From: Aquimarina algiphila | Lineage (GTDB): Bacteria > Bacteroidota > Bacteroidia > Flavobacteriales > Flavobacteriaceae | Direction of reading: 5' to 3' | DNA length: 64,000 nt | Assembly: GCF_007489275.1 (NCBI RefSeq) | Contig: NZ_VLNR01000017.1 | Coordinates: 32,140 to 96,139 of the forward strand | Shown here: positions 1 to 8,799 of the stretch, piece after piece | How positions within the stretch are numbered: position 1 is the stretch's first letter | How the letters are laid out: each line of letters starts with the position of its first letter | The notes under the pieces: model-generated | Told to the model about the DNA's origin: nothing | Seen by the model: the letters and a program-made list of their open reading frames with translations, nothing else | The model's database searches: none | Made by a program: the position numbers and the translations under genes

Positions 1-272
1 GTATACCCCTCTATTTTGACACCAATATTGTAAAAATTTGTGATTTTATTTTTAAAAATATTTTGTAATCCTAGAAATTTATCTGCAGTAAAAGAATAAT
101 CAAAACCTACACCATAGGAGTAATATCTATCTGTATCTCTATAGAATACGTAAATATCATTATCGTTTGTCGATCTAATCTGATTCTTAAAATGATTCTC
201 CTGACTAGTTATATAAAAAGGGCAGAGGAGGGTAAATAAAAATGTAAAAAAAAGCAAGTTTTTTCTAAGCAT
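1..272 (-). CDS. Partial LpxR-like lipid A deacylase (DUF2219), N-terminus only
   Basis: The first 90 codons of a minus-strand gene that runs off the left edge of the window. The N-terminus is a hydrophobic signal peptide ending near TSQEN, so the protein is exported. The mature start carries NDNDIYVFYRDTDRYYSYG, which resembles the conserved N-D-x-TDRYYTNG segment at the start of the LpxR outer-membrane barrel. Known members remove the 3'-acyloxyacyl chain of lipid A. The active-site His and Ser lie outside the window, so activity cannot be judged. The family assignment rests on this one motif. Confidence 0.55.
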   Translation of the reverse strand, partial: MLRKNLLFFTFLFTLLCPFYITSQENHFKNQIRSTNDNDIYVFYRDTDRYYSYGVGFDYSFTADKFLGLQNIFKNKITNFYNIGVKIEGY

Positions 273-471
273 TGATTATTGAGTTAAAGATCAGTAATTA
301 TTAAGTACATTAACTTTTTTAATGATTAAGACGATTTTTTAATGGTATACTAACTAATATTATTTAGAAATATAATATATGGATACCTACTTAATCAAAA
401 GGATACAATTATCTTTATGTTATTAAAACAATTCAAATGTATAGAGATTATTACATATTCAACCTTAATTG

Positions 472-1818
472 ATGAAAATTATTAAGTTTTTTAATGCTAC
501 AATTTTTCCTATCCTATTAGTTAATTTCATAGGGATATTGGGATATAGTATTGTAATTCCTATTTTAATATTTATCGTTGTTGACCTTGGAGGAAATGGC
601 TTTATATATGGTATTTTGGGAGCGATGTATCCTTTCTTTCAATTAATAGGAGCTCCGGTTTTAGGAAAATTATCAGATCGTATTGGTCGTAAAAAAGTAC
701 TGATGATAAGTCAAGCGGGAACATTTATAGCCTGGTTGTTGTTTTTACTGGCTTTTATTCTTCCTAAGACCACACTTTGGTCATCAGATGCTGATTTTAC
801 CGGAAGTTATATTATGACATTACCACTCATCTTACTTTTTGTAGCCAGGATTTTTGACGGCTTCACCGGAGGTAATGTATCAGTAGCTAATGCATATTTG
901 TCAGATATTTCTACAGACGATGATAGAGATAAGAATTTTGGAATGATGGGCGCATCAACAAGCCTTGGCTTTGTCTTGGGGCCTGCGGTTGCAGGAATAT
1001 TAGCATCTACTTTTTTGGGAGAAGCATTACCGATTATTCTGGCTGCTATGATTTCATTGATTGCCATTATTGTGATTACATTAAAACTACACGAAAGTAA
1101 TCCTTGCGTGGTAGATACTGGTAGTTCTGGGTTGACATCTTTTAGAAGGTTTTTTCAGGTAGAACATAAGGATTGTTATACTGATGATATAAAATCAGAA
1201 GTAAAGGCAAATACATTTTTAGAAATTCTAAAACTAGATCAAATTCCATTATTATACGCTATATATTTTCTTACTTTTTTAGCCTTTAGTCTTTTTTATG
1301 CAGGCTTACCTATTTATGCCTCTACTATATTGAAGTGGTCATCGATAGAACTTGGAGTTTTTCTGGCATATTCAAGCGTCATAATGATCTTAGTACAAGG
1401 GCCATTATTATCCTATTTATCAGGTAAAGTTTCAAACATTTTATTTGTTGCAGTAGGAACTATATTTTTGGCGATAAGCTTCTATGCGCTATCTTTTCCT
1501 AATATTATTGTTATGTATGTTGCAAACACTCTACTATCTCTAGGTAATGGTTTAATGTGGCCAAATTTTTTATCATTATTATCTAAAACAGGAAATCATC
1601 AGACTCAAGGAACAATCCAGGGATACGGCAACAGTATTGGAAGTTGCGCAAGTATTTTCGGGCTTATTCTTGGAGGTGTCCTTTTTGAAAATTTACAGAC
1701 ACAAGTTTTTAGTATTGGAGCGGTAATATTTCTTTTGATATTTATTTTGGTTCTTGTAAATTATCTGAAAAATAAAAAAAACTTAAGATCAGAACAACAT
1801 CGGGTTGAGACAGCATAA
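472..1818 (+). CDS. MFS transporter, Tet-like multidrug/drug:H+ antiporter family
   Basis: A 448-residue integral membrane protein with about 12 hydrophobic segments. The major facilitator signature in loop 2-3 is visible as GKLSDRIGRKKVL near residues 65-77, and DGFTGGNVSVANAYLSD matches the motif around helix 5. A longer cytoplasmic loop of about 50 residues (residues 205-255) separates the two halves. I chose the ATG at 472 over the adjacent in-frame TTG at 469. The neighbours are unrelated and no regulator is next to it, so the substrate is unknown. TetA-like proteins are the closest general match, but this does not establish tetracycline resistance. Confidence 0.8.
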   Translation: MKIIKFFNATIFPILLVNFIGILGYSIVIPILIFIVVDLGGNGFIYGILGAMYPFFQLIGAPVLGKLSDRIGRKKVLMISQAGTFIAWLLFLLAFILPKTTLWSSDADFTGSYIMTLPLILLFVARIFDGFTGGNVSVANAYLSDISTDDDRDKNFGMMGASTSLGFVLGPAVAGILASTFLGEALPIILAAMISLIAIIVITLKLHESNPCVVDTGSSGLTSFRRFFQVEHKDCYTDDIKSEVKANTFLEILKLDQIPLLYAIYFLTFLAFSLFYAGLPIYASTILKWSSIELGVFLAYSSVIMILVQGPLLSYLSGKVSNILFVAVGTIFLAISFYALSFPNIIVMYVANTLLSLGNGLMWPNFLSLLSKTGNHQTQGTIQGYGNSIGSCASIFGLILGGVLFENLQTQVFSIGAVIFLLIFILVLVNYLKNKKNLRSEQHRVETA

Positions 1819-1835
1819 TATCACAACATCTAACT

Positions 1836-3143
1836 TTAATTCGATGGAATCAGTTTAAGTTTAATATTTAAATTCTTGCCGTCATCATACGTGATAATTA
1901 GATTTGCTGTTTTCTGAACCGTTGAGGTATTCGCTAGCATAGTTATTTCTTGTGTAGTTTTTGATTTAATAAGATGATTGAGCAGGGTTTTCTTTATTAC
2001 AAAATTAGAAGATCCGTCCCCTATAATGGCAATATTAGTGATGAAATTACCAGCATTCCCACCAGATGAAGTAATTGAAATATCTCTTGTTTTATTTGGA
2101 TTAAAAATAACTTCTTTGACAGCGCTTAAGGTACTTGCGCGTATTGTATCTCCTTTGGGTTCATCTTTTTTATAAACTTCCATGTGATGTTGTCTTCCGC
2201 CTGCTTGTACAGGAGAACCTCCCGCAATATATATTCCTTTTCCTGATACTATGGCTTGAGTACCATGACGGGGAAAGTTTAAATCAGACTTGTTAGACCA
2301 TGAGTTGGTTGAAGGCTTATAAGCTTCTACTTTTTTAAAAGCCGGACCCCGAGTTGTTCCTTCACCACCAATTACAAATAATTCATTCTCAAATACAATA
2401 ATACTTGCTCCAGCTCTTGGAGTAGGTAAGTTTTGCTTTTTATTTAATGTTGACCATTTACCTTTTTTAAGGTCATAGACATCAACTTGAGATATTAAGG
2501 GACCAAATGTACCTCCAGGGCCTCCAGACTTTCGTCCACTTATAGCATAGATGTTATCATCAATAATGGCTGCACTAAAATGATCTCGCGATATTGGAGC
2601 ATCTTTTAGTTGCTTCCAGTTGTTATTTAATGGGTCATATACATCAAACCAAGGAATATACCCTCCGTTATGGCCTTTGGTATTTCCTCCAACCAAATAA
2701 AACTTATCTTTGTACGTTACTAGACCTGCACCACCTCTTCTTCGTTTAGGAGGTATCATAGGACCTTCCATCCATATATTTAATGACGGATTGTAAATGT
2801 AAATATGATCTGCCGGAATTTCGTTAGGAAAGTTATTGGTTTTAAAAGCTCCGATAATCCATACTAAACCATCATATTCTGTAGCCTGAAAATGATTAAA
2901 TTCTATTGGTGCCTCTGTACCTTGAGACCATGTATTGCTACTATAATCATATATGTCAAGTCTTTTTGCCTGCTCTCTTCCTCCAAACATTATGAATTTG
3001 TTACCGGATTGAACAAATGAACATTCGTGCCGTGCAACATAATTTTCACTTTCATTTTTATTTATCCAGTAATCTTGAGCATATGCTGAATTAAAAAAAC
3101 TGATTATGCAAATTGTAGATAATAAAAAAAGATCATTCTTCAT
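1836..3143 (-). CDS. Secreted Kelch-repeat protein
   Basis: A 435-residue exported protein. The start at 3143 places a clean signal peptide (MKNDLFLLSTICIISFFNSAYAQ-type, cut after AQ) at the N-terminus; the upstream 28-codon extension would bury it. The body has about six Kelch blades, each with a GG doublet and a conserved W about 25 residues later (for example FIMFGGREQ, KFYLVGGNT, LFVIGGEGT, GIYIAGGSP), so a beta-propeller is expected. The last 95 residues are a separate beta-rich domain resembling Ig-like modules of Bacteroidota surface proteins. There is no obvious catalytic motif, and the ligand is unknown. The stop lies 17 nt from that of the convergent MFS gene. Confidence 0.8.
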   Translation of the reverse strand: MKNDLFLLSTICIISFFNSAYAQDYWINKNESENYVARHECSFVQSGNKFIMFGGREQAKRLDIYDYSSNTWSQGTEAPIEFNHFQATEYDGLVWIIGAFKTNNFPNEIPADHIYIYNPSLNIWMEGPMIPPKRRRGGAGLVTYKDKFYLVGGNTKGHNGGYIPWFDVYDPLNNNWKQLKDAPISRDHFSAAIIDDNIYAISGRKSGGPGGTFGPLISQVDVYDLKKGKWSTLNKKQNLPTPRAGASIIVFENELFVIGGEGTTRGPAFKKVEAYKPSTNSWSNKSDLNFPRHGTQAIVSGKGIYIAGGSPVQAGGRQHHMEVYKKDEPKGDTIRASTLSAVKEVIFNPNKTRDISITSSGGNAGNFITNIAIIGDGSSNFVIKKTLLNHLIKSKTTQEITMLANTSTVQKTANLIITYDDGKNLNIKLKLIPSN

Positions 3144-3290
3144 GATGTACAAGTTTTGATAAGTATGAATATATTTGGTTTTTAAACTATAAACAAAACT
3201 CACATCTATTATCCTATAACATATCACTTTTTATGATGACCAATTGTTTTATTTTTTGATTTGTACAGAGCTTTTAAATAATTAATGTTA

Positions 3291-4019
3291 TCAGGTTTTT
3301 GGATTTGTAGCAAACACAGTAGCTTCTGTTATAAATCCACGATCATCCATTTCTAAAAGGCTGGTAATGGTATGGGCAATTTCTTCACCTCTAAGTTTGG
3401 TTTGTTGTTCTACTTCGGTATATTGTTTTACAGCCTGATTGTTATCTACTCTGTTATCAGCAAAACTAGTCATTACTTCACTTGGGTTAACTTGCATCAC
3501 TCTAATGTTATGAGGCCGTAACTCATTTCTCCAACTTTCTGTCATACCTCGTAATGCAAACTTGGTCGCCACATAAGGAGAAGCAGTAGGAGAACCCTTT
3601 AATGAAGATGTAGAACCAATATTTATAATATTTCCATATTCTTTTGCTACAAAATGCTTTGCCGATTCCTTTGCGCAAAGAGCAGCACCCAAAATATTAG
3701 TTTTAAATTGATCTGTAAATTTATCTGCTTCAATATCAACAAGTTTTGATATATATCCATACCCTGCATTATTAACTAATACATTTAGACCATCCATTTT
3801 ATCCTTTGCAGCTTCTACCATCTGTTTTACTTCAGTTTCACTGGTTACATCTGCTTTTATATAGTCTATATTTAATTCATTAGCAGTTTCCTGAAGTGTT
3901 GCCTCATTTCTTCCAGAAATAATTACTTTTGCTCCTTTTTCTTTTAGAAGTTTTGCTGTTGCCTTTCCGATACCAGAATTCCCTCCGGTTATCAATACTT
4001 TTGCATCTTTGATATTCAT
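3291..4019 (-). CDS. SDR family NAD(P)-dependent oxidoreductase
   Basis: A 242-residue classical short-chain dehydrogenase/reductase. The cofactor motif TGGNSGIG is at residues 11-18, NNAG at 83-86, the catalytic Ser in GSTSS near 136-139 and the YxxxK pair at Tyr149/Lys153. Length and motif spacing are those of FabG-like reductases. FabG itself is usually in the fatty-acid cluster, which is absent here, so a different carbonyl substrate is more likely. It is downstream of the Lrp-type regulator on the same strand with a 77-nt gap and may be co-transcribed with it. Confidence 0.88.
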   Translation of the reverse strand: MNIKDAKVLITGGNSGIGKATAKLLKEKGAKVIISGRNEATLQETANELNIDYIKADVTSETEVKQMVEAAKDKMDGLNVLVNNAGYGYISKLVDIEADKFTDQFKTNILGAALCAKESAKHFVAKEYGNIINIGSTSSLKGSPTASPYVATKFALRGMTESWRNELRPHNIRVMQVNPSEVMTSFADNRVDNNQAVKQYTEVEQQTKLRGEEIAHTITSLLEMDDRGFITEATVFATNPKT

Positions 4020-4096
4020 TCTTTCATGTAATTTTTAAGTTAATATCAAAGATATAGTATGAATTCTAAATCTTTTGTTAACCCTAAATGTTATTT

Positions 4097-4552
4097 TTAA
4101 GGAATAGGTAAATAAGAAAAATCTTTTACTTCTGTCATTACAAAAGAGCTTTGTACTTTAGAAATATTTTCTAGTGAAGCTAGTTTATTAGAAAGAAAAT
4201 CTTGATACCGTTCCATATCCTGGGCATATATTTTAATGAGATAATCAAACATACCTGCAACATGATAACATTCTGCGACTTCAGGAAATTGTTGAATATC
4301 TTTCTCAAATTTCTTTAGATAATCCGTTTGATGAAGGTTTAAAGTAACATTACAAAATACTACTAATTGTAAGTTCACTTTTTTACGATCTATAATAGCT
4401 TTGTATGACTTAATATAACCATCTCTTTCTAGTTTCTTGACCCGTTCAAATATTGGAGTAGTGGTTAAGTTAAGTCTTTCTGCTATCTCTTTGATCGTAA
4501 TTTTTCCATCTTTTTGTAATAAAAATAATATTGATCGATCAATTTTATCCAT
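4097..4552 (-). CDS. Lrp/AsnC family transcriptional regulator
   Basis: A 151-residue protein with the standard Lrp architecture: an N-terminal winged helix-turn-helix (residues 1-60, beginning MDKIDRSILFLLQKDG and containing IKEIAERLNLTTTPIFERV) and a C-terminal ligand-binding RAM/AsnC domain (residues 65-145). It is divergent from the PLP enzyme at 4686 across 133 bp of AT-rich DNA. That layout is typical of Lrp-type regulators controlling an adjacent amino-acid catabolic gene. The ligand is probably an amino acid, by inference the substrate of the neighbour. It probably also controls its own promoter. Confidence 0.9.
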   Translation of the reverse strand: MDKIDRSILFLLQKDGKITIKEIAERLNLTTTPIFERVKKLERDGYIKSYKAIIDRKKVNLQLVVFCNVTLNLHQTDYLKKFEKDIQQFPEVAECYHVAGMFDYLIKIYAQDMERYQDFLSNKLASLENISKVQSSFVMTEVKDFSYLPIP

Positions 4553-4591
4553 AATATTTTTCTTTATAATCTCTTTTATTGAATCAAAAAT

Positions 4592-4604
4592 AGAATAAAA
4601 TTCT
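4592..4604. promoter_or_regulatory. Palindrome in the lrp / PLP-enzyme divergent promoter
   Basis: AGAATaaaATTCT is an inverted repeat with 5-bp arms, lying 40 bp upstream of the Lrp-type gene and about 82 bp upstream of the PLP enzyme. Lrp-family proteins bind short AT-rich palindromes in such regions. The assignment is positional only. Confidence 0.3.
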
Positions 4605-4685
4605 TTAATAATAATTTTTGTATAATTATATTCTTAAATTATCTAATATTATGGTTTTTAATTCTTTTGTTCTTAGTTTTATGAA

Positions 4686-5969
4686 ATGAAAGAACACGAC
4701 TTTAATCCGGAAAGCCTTATGATGACTTATGGGTATAAACCTGAGTTATCAGAAGGAGCAATAAAATGCCCTATTTTTCAAACATCAACCTTTGTTTTCA
4801 AGACAGCAGAAGAGGGGAAAGCCTTTTTTGAGTTGGCATATGGTTTAAGAGAAAAGTCTCCAAAAGAAGAACTTGGACTTATTTATAGTAGAATTAATAA
4901 TCCAAATCTTGAGATTTTAGAAAATCGTTTATGCCTTTGGGATAAAGCAGATGATTGTGCTGTATTTGAGAGCGGAATGTCGGCAATAAGCACCGTGTTA
5001 TTAGAGTTTCTGAAACCAGGAGATTTATTGGTGTATAGTAATCCTTTGTATGGAGGTACGGATCATTTTATTCATCATTTTCTTGATAAAATTGGGGTAC
5101 ACACCATCGGAATAATGCCAAATCAAAGTATGGATGAAGTAATCGAAATGATTAATGATTCTGGTAAAGCAGACAGATTGGCAATGATTTATTTGGAGAC
5201 GCCGGCTAACCCAACCAATGACATTGTTGATATTGAGGAATTTAGTCAGATAGCGAAACAATTCAGTACAGAAGATAAAAAGGCTCTTGTTGCTGTAGAT
5301 AATACATACATGGGACCTTTATGGCAACACCCTTTACAATGCGGTGCTGATTTGGTGTTATATTCTGCAACAAAATACATTGGAGGGCATAGTGATCTTA
5401 TTGCCGGAGCTGTTTTAGGAAAAGCAGAATTGATGATGCGTGTTAAGACATTGCGTACGTTTCTTGGAAATATGGTAAGTCCGCATACCGCATGGTTAAT
5501 GTTAAGAAGTTTAGAGACGCTAAAAGTGAGAATGGATCAGCAAACTCAAAATGCACAGATTGTTGCCGACTATCTAAAAAACCATTCAAAAGTTAAAAAT
5601 GTATATTATCTAGGTTTATTAGAAGAAGGGAGTGAAGGATATCAAATATATCAAAAACAATGTTCTGCGCCAGGAGCAATGGTTTCTTTTGATATAGTAG
5701 GAGGAGAAAAGGAAGCATTTACTTTTTTGAATCACCTGAAACTTATGAAGCTCGCTGTAAGCTTGGGGAGTACAGAAAGCTTGGCAGAACATCCAAAAAC
5801 AATGACACATGCCGGAGTTGATGAAGAGCAAAGACAGCAAATGAAAATTACAGATCAATTGGTAAGATTATCAATTGGAGTAGAGCATTCTAAAGATCTC
5901 ATTTGGGATTTGGAACAGGCTTTGGAAAAAGTTGAAACTAATTCTATGCTAGAATTAGCGAAGGTATAA
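4686..5969 (+). CDS. Cys/Met metabolism PLP-dependent enzyme (cystathionine gamma-synthase / methionine gamma-lyase family)
   Basis: A 427-residue fold-type I PLP enzyme of the gamma-family. The PLP Schiff-base lysine is Lys230 in SATKYIGGHSD; the YSRINNPN segment and ESGMSAIS phosphate-binding region near residues 90-105 are also visible. Members perform gamma-replacement on O-acyl-homoserine or gamma-elimination of methionine. Divergent pairing with an Lrp-type regulator favours a catabolic methionine gamma-lyase-like role, but the sequence does not discriminate. The ATG at 4681 is closed by TGA after two codons, so 4686 is the start. A strong terminator follows at 5990. Confidence 0.85.
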   Translation: MKEHDFNPESLMMTYGYKPELSEGAIKCPIFQTSTFVFKTAEEGKAFFELAYGLREKSPKEELGLIYSRINNPNLEILENRLCLWDKADDCAVFESGMSAISTVLLEFLKPGDLLVYSNPLYGGTDHFIHHFLDKIGVHTIGIMPNQSMDEVIEMINDSGKADRLAMIYLETPANPTNDIVDIEEFSQIAKQFSTEDKKALVAVDNTYMGPLWQHPLQCGADLVLYSATKYIGGHSDLIAGAVLGKAELMMRVKTLRTFLGNMVSPHTAWLMLRSLETLKVRMDQQTQNAQIVADYLKNHSKVKNVYYLGLLEEGSEGYQIYQKQCSAPGAMVSFDIVGGEKEAFTFLNHLKLMKLAVSLGSTESLAEHPKTMTHAGVDEEQRQQMKITDQLVRLSIGVEHSKDLIWDLEQALEKVETNSMLELAKV

Positions 5970-5989
5970 AAACCATATTGATATTAATT

Positions 5990-6027
5990 AACAAAGCACA
6001 ACTTAAATCGAGTTGTGCTTTGTTGTT
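5990..6027 (+). terminator. Rho-independent terminator of the PLP enzyme
   Basis: Inverted repeat AACAAAGCACAACT / AGTTGTGCTTTGTT with a 7-nt loop, followed by a T-rich run, 21 nt after the stop codon. Confidence 0.85.
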
Positions 6028-6108
6028 TTAGGGTGATTATTTCAGGTTTTTTGAGAATTTATAGAGTAGAGGGGAATATCTACTAAGTAAAATGGGGTTT
6101 TTTCCCCA

Positions 6109-6138
6109 TTGTGTGAATAGGTAATCATAGTATCTTTG
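6109..6138 (+). promoter_or_regulatory. Bacteroidota-type promoter (TTG -19 bp- TATCTTTG)
   Basis: A -7 element TATCTTTG at 6131-6138 matches the TAnnTTTG consensus exactly. A TTG at 6109-6111 sits 19 bp upstream, the expected -33 spacing. The -33 element overlaps the right arm of an inverted repeat, AATGGGG / CCCCATT, at 6091-6110 with a T6 loop, which could be an operator. Confidence 0.6.
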
Positions 6139-6189
6139 TTTCAGAATTATAAAAAAGAATAGTATAAACCAATTTTACACATAGAAATC

Positions 6190-6276
6190 ATGAATTTATT
6201 CGGTATCAATTTTCAGTCTATTTTAGAATTTGTAAAAGAACTTCCAAAAGCTAGTAGTAATGCAATACACAGATAA
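6190..6276 (+). CDS. Possible 28-aa small protein
   Basis: An ATG-initiated frame encoding MNLFGINFQSILEFVKELP and nine more residues. It starts about 50 nt downstream of a good promoter at 6109-6138 and ends 66 nt before a hairpin at 6343. The peptide is amphipathic, with a hydrophobic N-terminal half. I do not recognise it. The transcript could instead be a non-coding RNA with a chance frame. Other than this unit, the 411-bp gap between the PLP enzyme and the DUF2147 gene holds only the terminator at 5990. Confidence 0.35.
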   Translation: MNLFGINFQSILEFVKELPKASSNAIHR

Positions 6277-6342
6277 TAGTCATTACATATTATCTTATGA
6301 ATTAATTTGGGGAAATTAAAAAAGTAAGAGAAAAAAATAGTG

Positions 6343-6372
6343 AATCCGTATTTGTATAAATGCGGATTTATT
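6343..6372. terminator. Bidirectional terminator
   Basis: AATCCGTATTT / AAATGCGGATT with a 4-nt loop and A/T-rich flanks on both sides. It can end the small plus-strand unit at 6.2 kb and the minus-strand DUF2147 gene. Confidence 0.7.
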
Positions 6373-6381
6373 ATATAAAAA

Positions 6382-6831
6382 TTAGTTAGAAATACTTATA
6401 GTATCATCAGATTTTACTCTTCTTGCTTTGAAGGTTTTAAACAGGAAACTTTTATACGCTCTGATATAACATAAATCAATATCTTCACTATTAATCCAGA
6501 CTTTAACGGTATACGTTTTTCCGCTATCGGCATTGTATATCGTACCGCCAGATAACTCACCATCTTCATATTTTAATTTATTTAGGATATTCATCCCTAA
6601 CAAAGGTCGATTTTGAAGCTCTTTTACAGGATTCTTATTATCTAAACCATTAAAATTGGATAATGGGTTCTCTGCTCGTTTATGAATTTTTCCATAAAAA
6701 CTATCTCCATCTTTATAAATTTCGATAATTGATCCTCCTGTTATTTCCCATTTCCCGATATACGTGTCGGATGTAATAGAAGAATCTGGGGCAATCAGAA
6801 AAAATATTGTCAAAAGAAAAATAAATCTCAT
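6382..6831 (-). CDS. DUF2147 family secreted protein
   Basis: A 149-residue exported protein with a signal peptide (MRFIFLLTIFFLIAP). The DUF2147 pattern is clear: YIGKWEI near the mature start, GKIHKR, D-NP, RPLLGMNIL, then GGTIYNADSGKTYTVKVW and a terminal YIRAYKSFLFKTFKARR. The fold is a lipocalin-like small barrel. Family members are envelope proteins of unknown function. It forms a monocistronic unit between two terminators. Confidence 0.8.
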   Translation of the reverse strand: MRFIFLLTIFFLIAPDSSITSDTYIGKWEITGGSIIEIYKDGDSFYGKIHKRAENPLSNFNGLDNKNPVKELQNRPLLGMNILNKLKYEDGELSGGTIYNADSGKTYTVKVWINSEDIDLCYIRAYKSFLFKTFKARRVKSDDTISISN

Positions 6832-6898
6832 TGATATAAATTTATCAATTATACTGCATTAATCTTAAAAAAACTATAAAATGACTAATTATAATGTA

Positions 6899-6936
6899 TA
6901 AAAAAACCTCACAATCTAATGTAAAAGACTGTGAGG
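6899..6936 (-). terminator. Terminator of fumC
   Basis: TGTGAGG / CCTCACA arms (6907-6913 and 6930-6936), followed on the minus strand by a run of T, 25 nt past the fumC stop. Confidence 0.75.
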
Positions 6937-6960
6937 CTTGATGTTTAAAGAGGTAACTTT

Positions 6961-8358
6961 TTATTTTAAAGTACCTACCATATCTTCAGGTTTTACCCAT
7001 TCATCAAATTCTTGATCGGTTACATACCCTAAAGCGATAGCCTCATGTTTTAATGTTGTACCGTTTTGATGAGCTGTATTAGCAATTTCTGCCGCTTTGT
7101 AGTATCCTATTTTTGTGTTTAATGCAGTAACGAGCATCAATGAATTATTTAATAATTCTGTGATTCTTTTTTGATTAGGCTCGATTCCTTGAGCACAATG
7201 TTCATCAAAAGAAACACAAGCATCCCCAATAAGTTGTGCACTTTGTAATAGGTTGGCCGCCATTACAGGTTTAAAAACATTTAATTCAAAATGACCTTGC
7301 ATTCCACCAACATTTATAGCTACGTCATTTCCTAACACTTGAGCGCATACCATGGTTAAAGCTTCGCATTGTGTAGGGTTTACTTTTCCAGGCATAATAG
7401 AACTTCCTGGCTCGTTAGCAGGAATAATTAGTTCTCCAATACCACTTCTTGGCCCAGAAGCTAACATTCGAATATCATTTCCTATTTTATTAAGAGAAAT
7501 AGCTAATTGCTTCAAAGCTCCATGACTTTCAACAAATGCGTCGTGTGCTGCCAAAGCTTCAAATTTATTTTCAGCAGTGATAAATGGTAAACTAGTAAAT
7601 TGTGCAATAAATTCTGACACTCGTTTAGCATATCCCTTTGGGGTATTTAATCCGGTTCCAACTGCAGTGCCGCCCAATGCTAATTCTGCCATATGGGGTA
7701 AAGTGTTTTCTAATGCTTTTATTCCATGATCTAATTGAGAAACATATCCAGATAATTCCTGTCCTATTGTAAGGGGAGTAGCATCCATAAAATGCGTTCT
7801 TCCAATTTTTACAACATCTCTAAACTCTTCTGATTTTTTCTTAAGCGTATCTCTTAATTGAATAACTCCAGGAATAGTAACTTCTACTATTTTTTTATAA
7901 GCAGCAATATGCATTCCTGTTGGAAAAGTATCATTAGAAGATTGAGATTTATTAACATCATCATTTGGTTGTAATGTTTTTTCTCCTTCGCCTATTGTTT
8001 GCCCTGCTAACTGATGTGCTCTATTTGCAATAACCTCATTCACATTCATATTGCTTTGTGTACCAGAACCTGTTTGCCAGATTACCAAAGGAAATTGATC
8101 ATCATGTTTTCCTTCTAATATCTCATCACATACTTGTGCAATTAAATCTCTTTTTTCTATTGGTAAAACACCAAGTTCACAGTTGGTATATGCAGCAGCT
8201 TTTTTTAAATAGGCAAATCCATAAACAATTTCTAGTGGCATAGAAGCAGGTGCCCCGATTTTAAAGTTATTTCTAGAACGTTCTGTTTGTGCTCCCCAAA
8301 GCTTATCAGCAGGTACTTTTACCTCGCCCATTGTATCCTTTTCTATTCTATATTGCAT
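6961..8358 (-). CDS. fumC: Class II fumarate hydratase
   Basis: A 465-residue, iron-independent fumarase that interconverts fumarate and L-malate in the TCA cycle. Family signatures are [44 protein letters not shown] and the superfamily loop [11 protein letters not shown] bearing the catalytic Ser. I chose the start at 8358 ([16 protein letters not shown]) because it gives the usual family length and N-terminus; the frame continues 14 codons upstream with sequence that resembles nothing in the family. Transcription is monocistronic. Confidence 0.95.
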   Translation of the reverse strand: MQYRIEKDTMGEVKVPADKLWGAQTERSRNNFKIGAPASMPLEIVYGFAYLKKAAAYTNCELGVLPIEKRDLIAQVCDEILEGKHDDQFPLVIWQTGSGTQSNMNVNEVIANRAHQLAGQTIGEGEKTLQPNDDVNKSQSSNDTFPTGMHIAAYKKIVEVTIPGVIQLRDTLKKKSEEFRDVVKIGRTHFMDATPLTIGQELSGYVSQLDHGIKALENTLPHMAELALGGTAVGTGLNTPKGYAKRVSEFIAQFTSLPFITAENKFEALAAHDAFVESHGALKQLAISLNKIGNDIRMLASGPRSGIGELIIPANEPGSSIMPGKVNPTQCEALTMVCAQVLGNDVAINVGGMQGHFELNVFKPVMAANLLQSAQLIGDACVSFDEHCAQGIEPNQKRITELLNNSLMLVTALNTKIGYYKAAEIANTAHQNGTTLKHEAIALGYVTDQEFDEWVKPEDMVGTLK

Positions 8359-8509
8359 AGCCTTAATGATTTGTTTTTTTGAAAGGGCAAATTTAAGCAT
8401 TTACCGTCCTATTTCTGAATAAAGCGACTATTTTTTGGTATATAAATTATGATCAGAAGAGATTTAAAAATAAATTATATTTCTGTTATGACATATAAAT
8501 AAGACTTAT

Positions 8510-8517
8510 TATCTTTG
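8510..8517 (+). promoter_or_regulatory. -7 element TATCTTTG of the small membrane protein gene
   Basis: An exact match to TAnnTTTG, 26 nt upstream of the ATG at 8544. The -33 region (around TTATG at 8487-8490) is weak. Confidence 0.5.
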
Positions 8518-8543
8518 TCAAAATTGAAAATTAGAATATCGTT

Positions 8544-8720
8544 ATGTTTGAATTTGATCAGTACCTTGGTTTTTTAGCTTTTTTAACTATCCTAACTATA
8601 GGATTTTGGCTAATGATCTTTTTATTAACTTTTGTAGTTCCTTATTGGATTATTGGTGCAAATATTGAGAACTTTAAAATGTGGAGAGAGTCAAAACGTA
8701 AGGCTAGAGAAGAAGCATAA
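8544..8720 (+). CDS. Small membrane protein (58 aa), unknown function
   Basis: Encodes MFEFDQYLGFLAFLTILTIG, then a continuous hydrophobic stretch to about residue 42, ending in a basic/acidic tail rich in Lys, Arg and Glu. This suggests one long or two short transmembrane helices with a cytoplasmic charged tail. The gene is bracketed by a -7 element at 8510 and a strong terminator at 8741, so it looks like a real monocistronic gene. I do not recognise a named family. Confidence 0.65.
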   Translation: MFEFDQYLGFLAFLTILTIGFWLMIFLLTFVVPYWIIGANIENFKMWRESKRKAREEA

Positions 8721-8740
8721 TTAGATATTAATTATATATA

Positions 8741-8769
8741 AAAAGGAAGTCAATTTGACTTCCTTTTTT
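8741..8769. terminator. Bidirectional terminator between the small membrane protein and TonB receptor genes
   Basis: AAAAGGAAGTCAA / TTGACTTCCTTTT, a nearly perfect 13-bp stem with T-rich sequence on the plus side and A-rich on the other. Confidence 0.85.
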
Positions 8770-8799
8770 TGTTTTATCCTATGATTTTTCATAAGTATA

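Noticed and set aside
3144..3227. N-terminal extension of the Kelch protein by 28 codons
   Set aside because: It would put a signal peptide in the middle of the protein; the ATG at 3143 gives a normal one.
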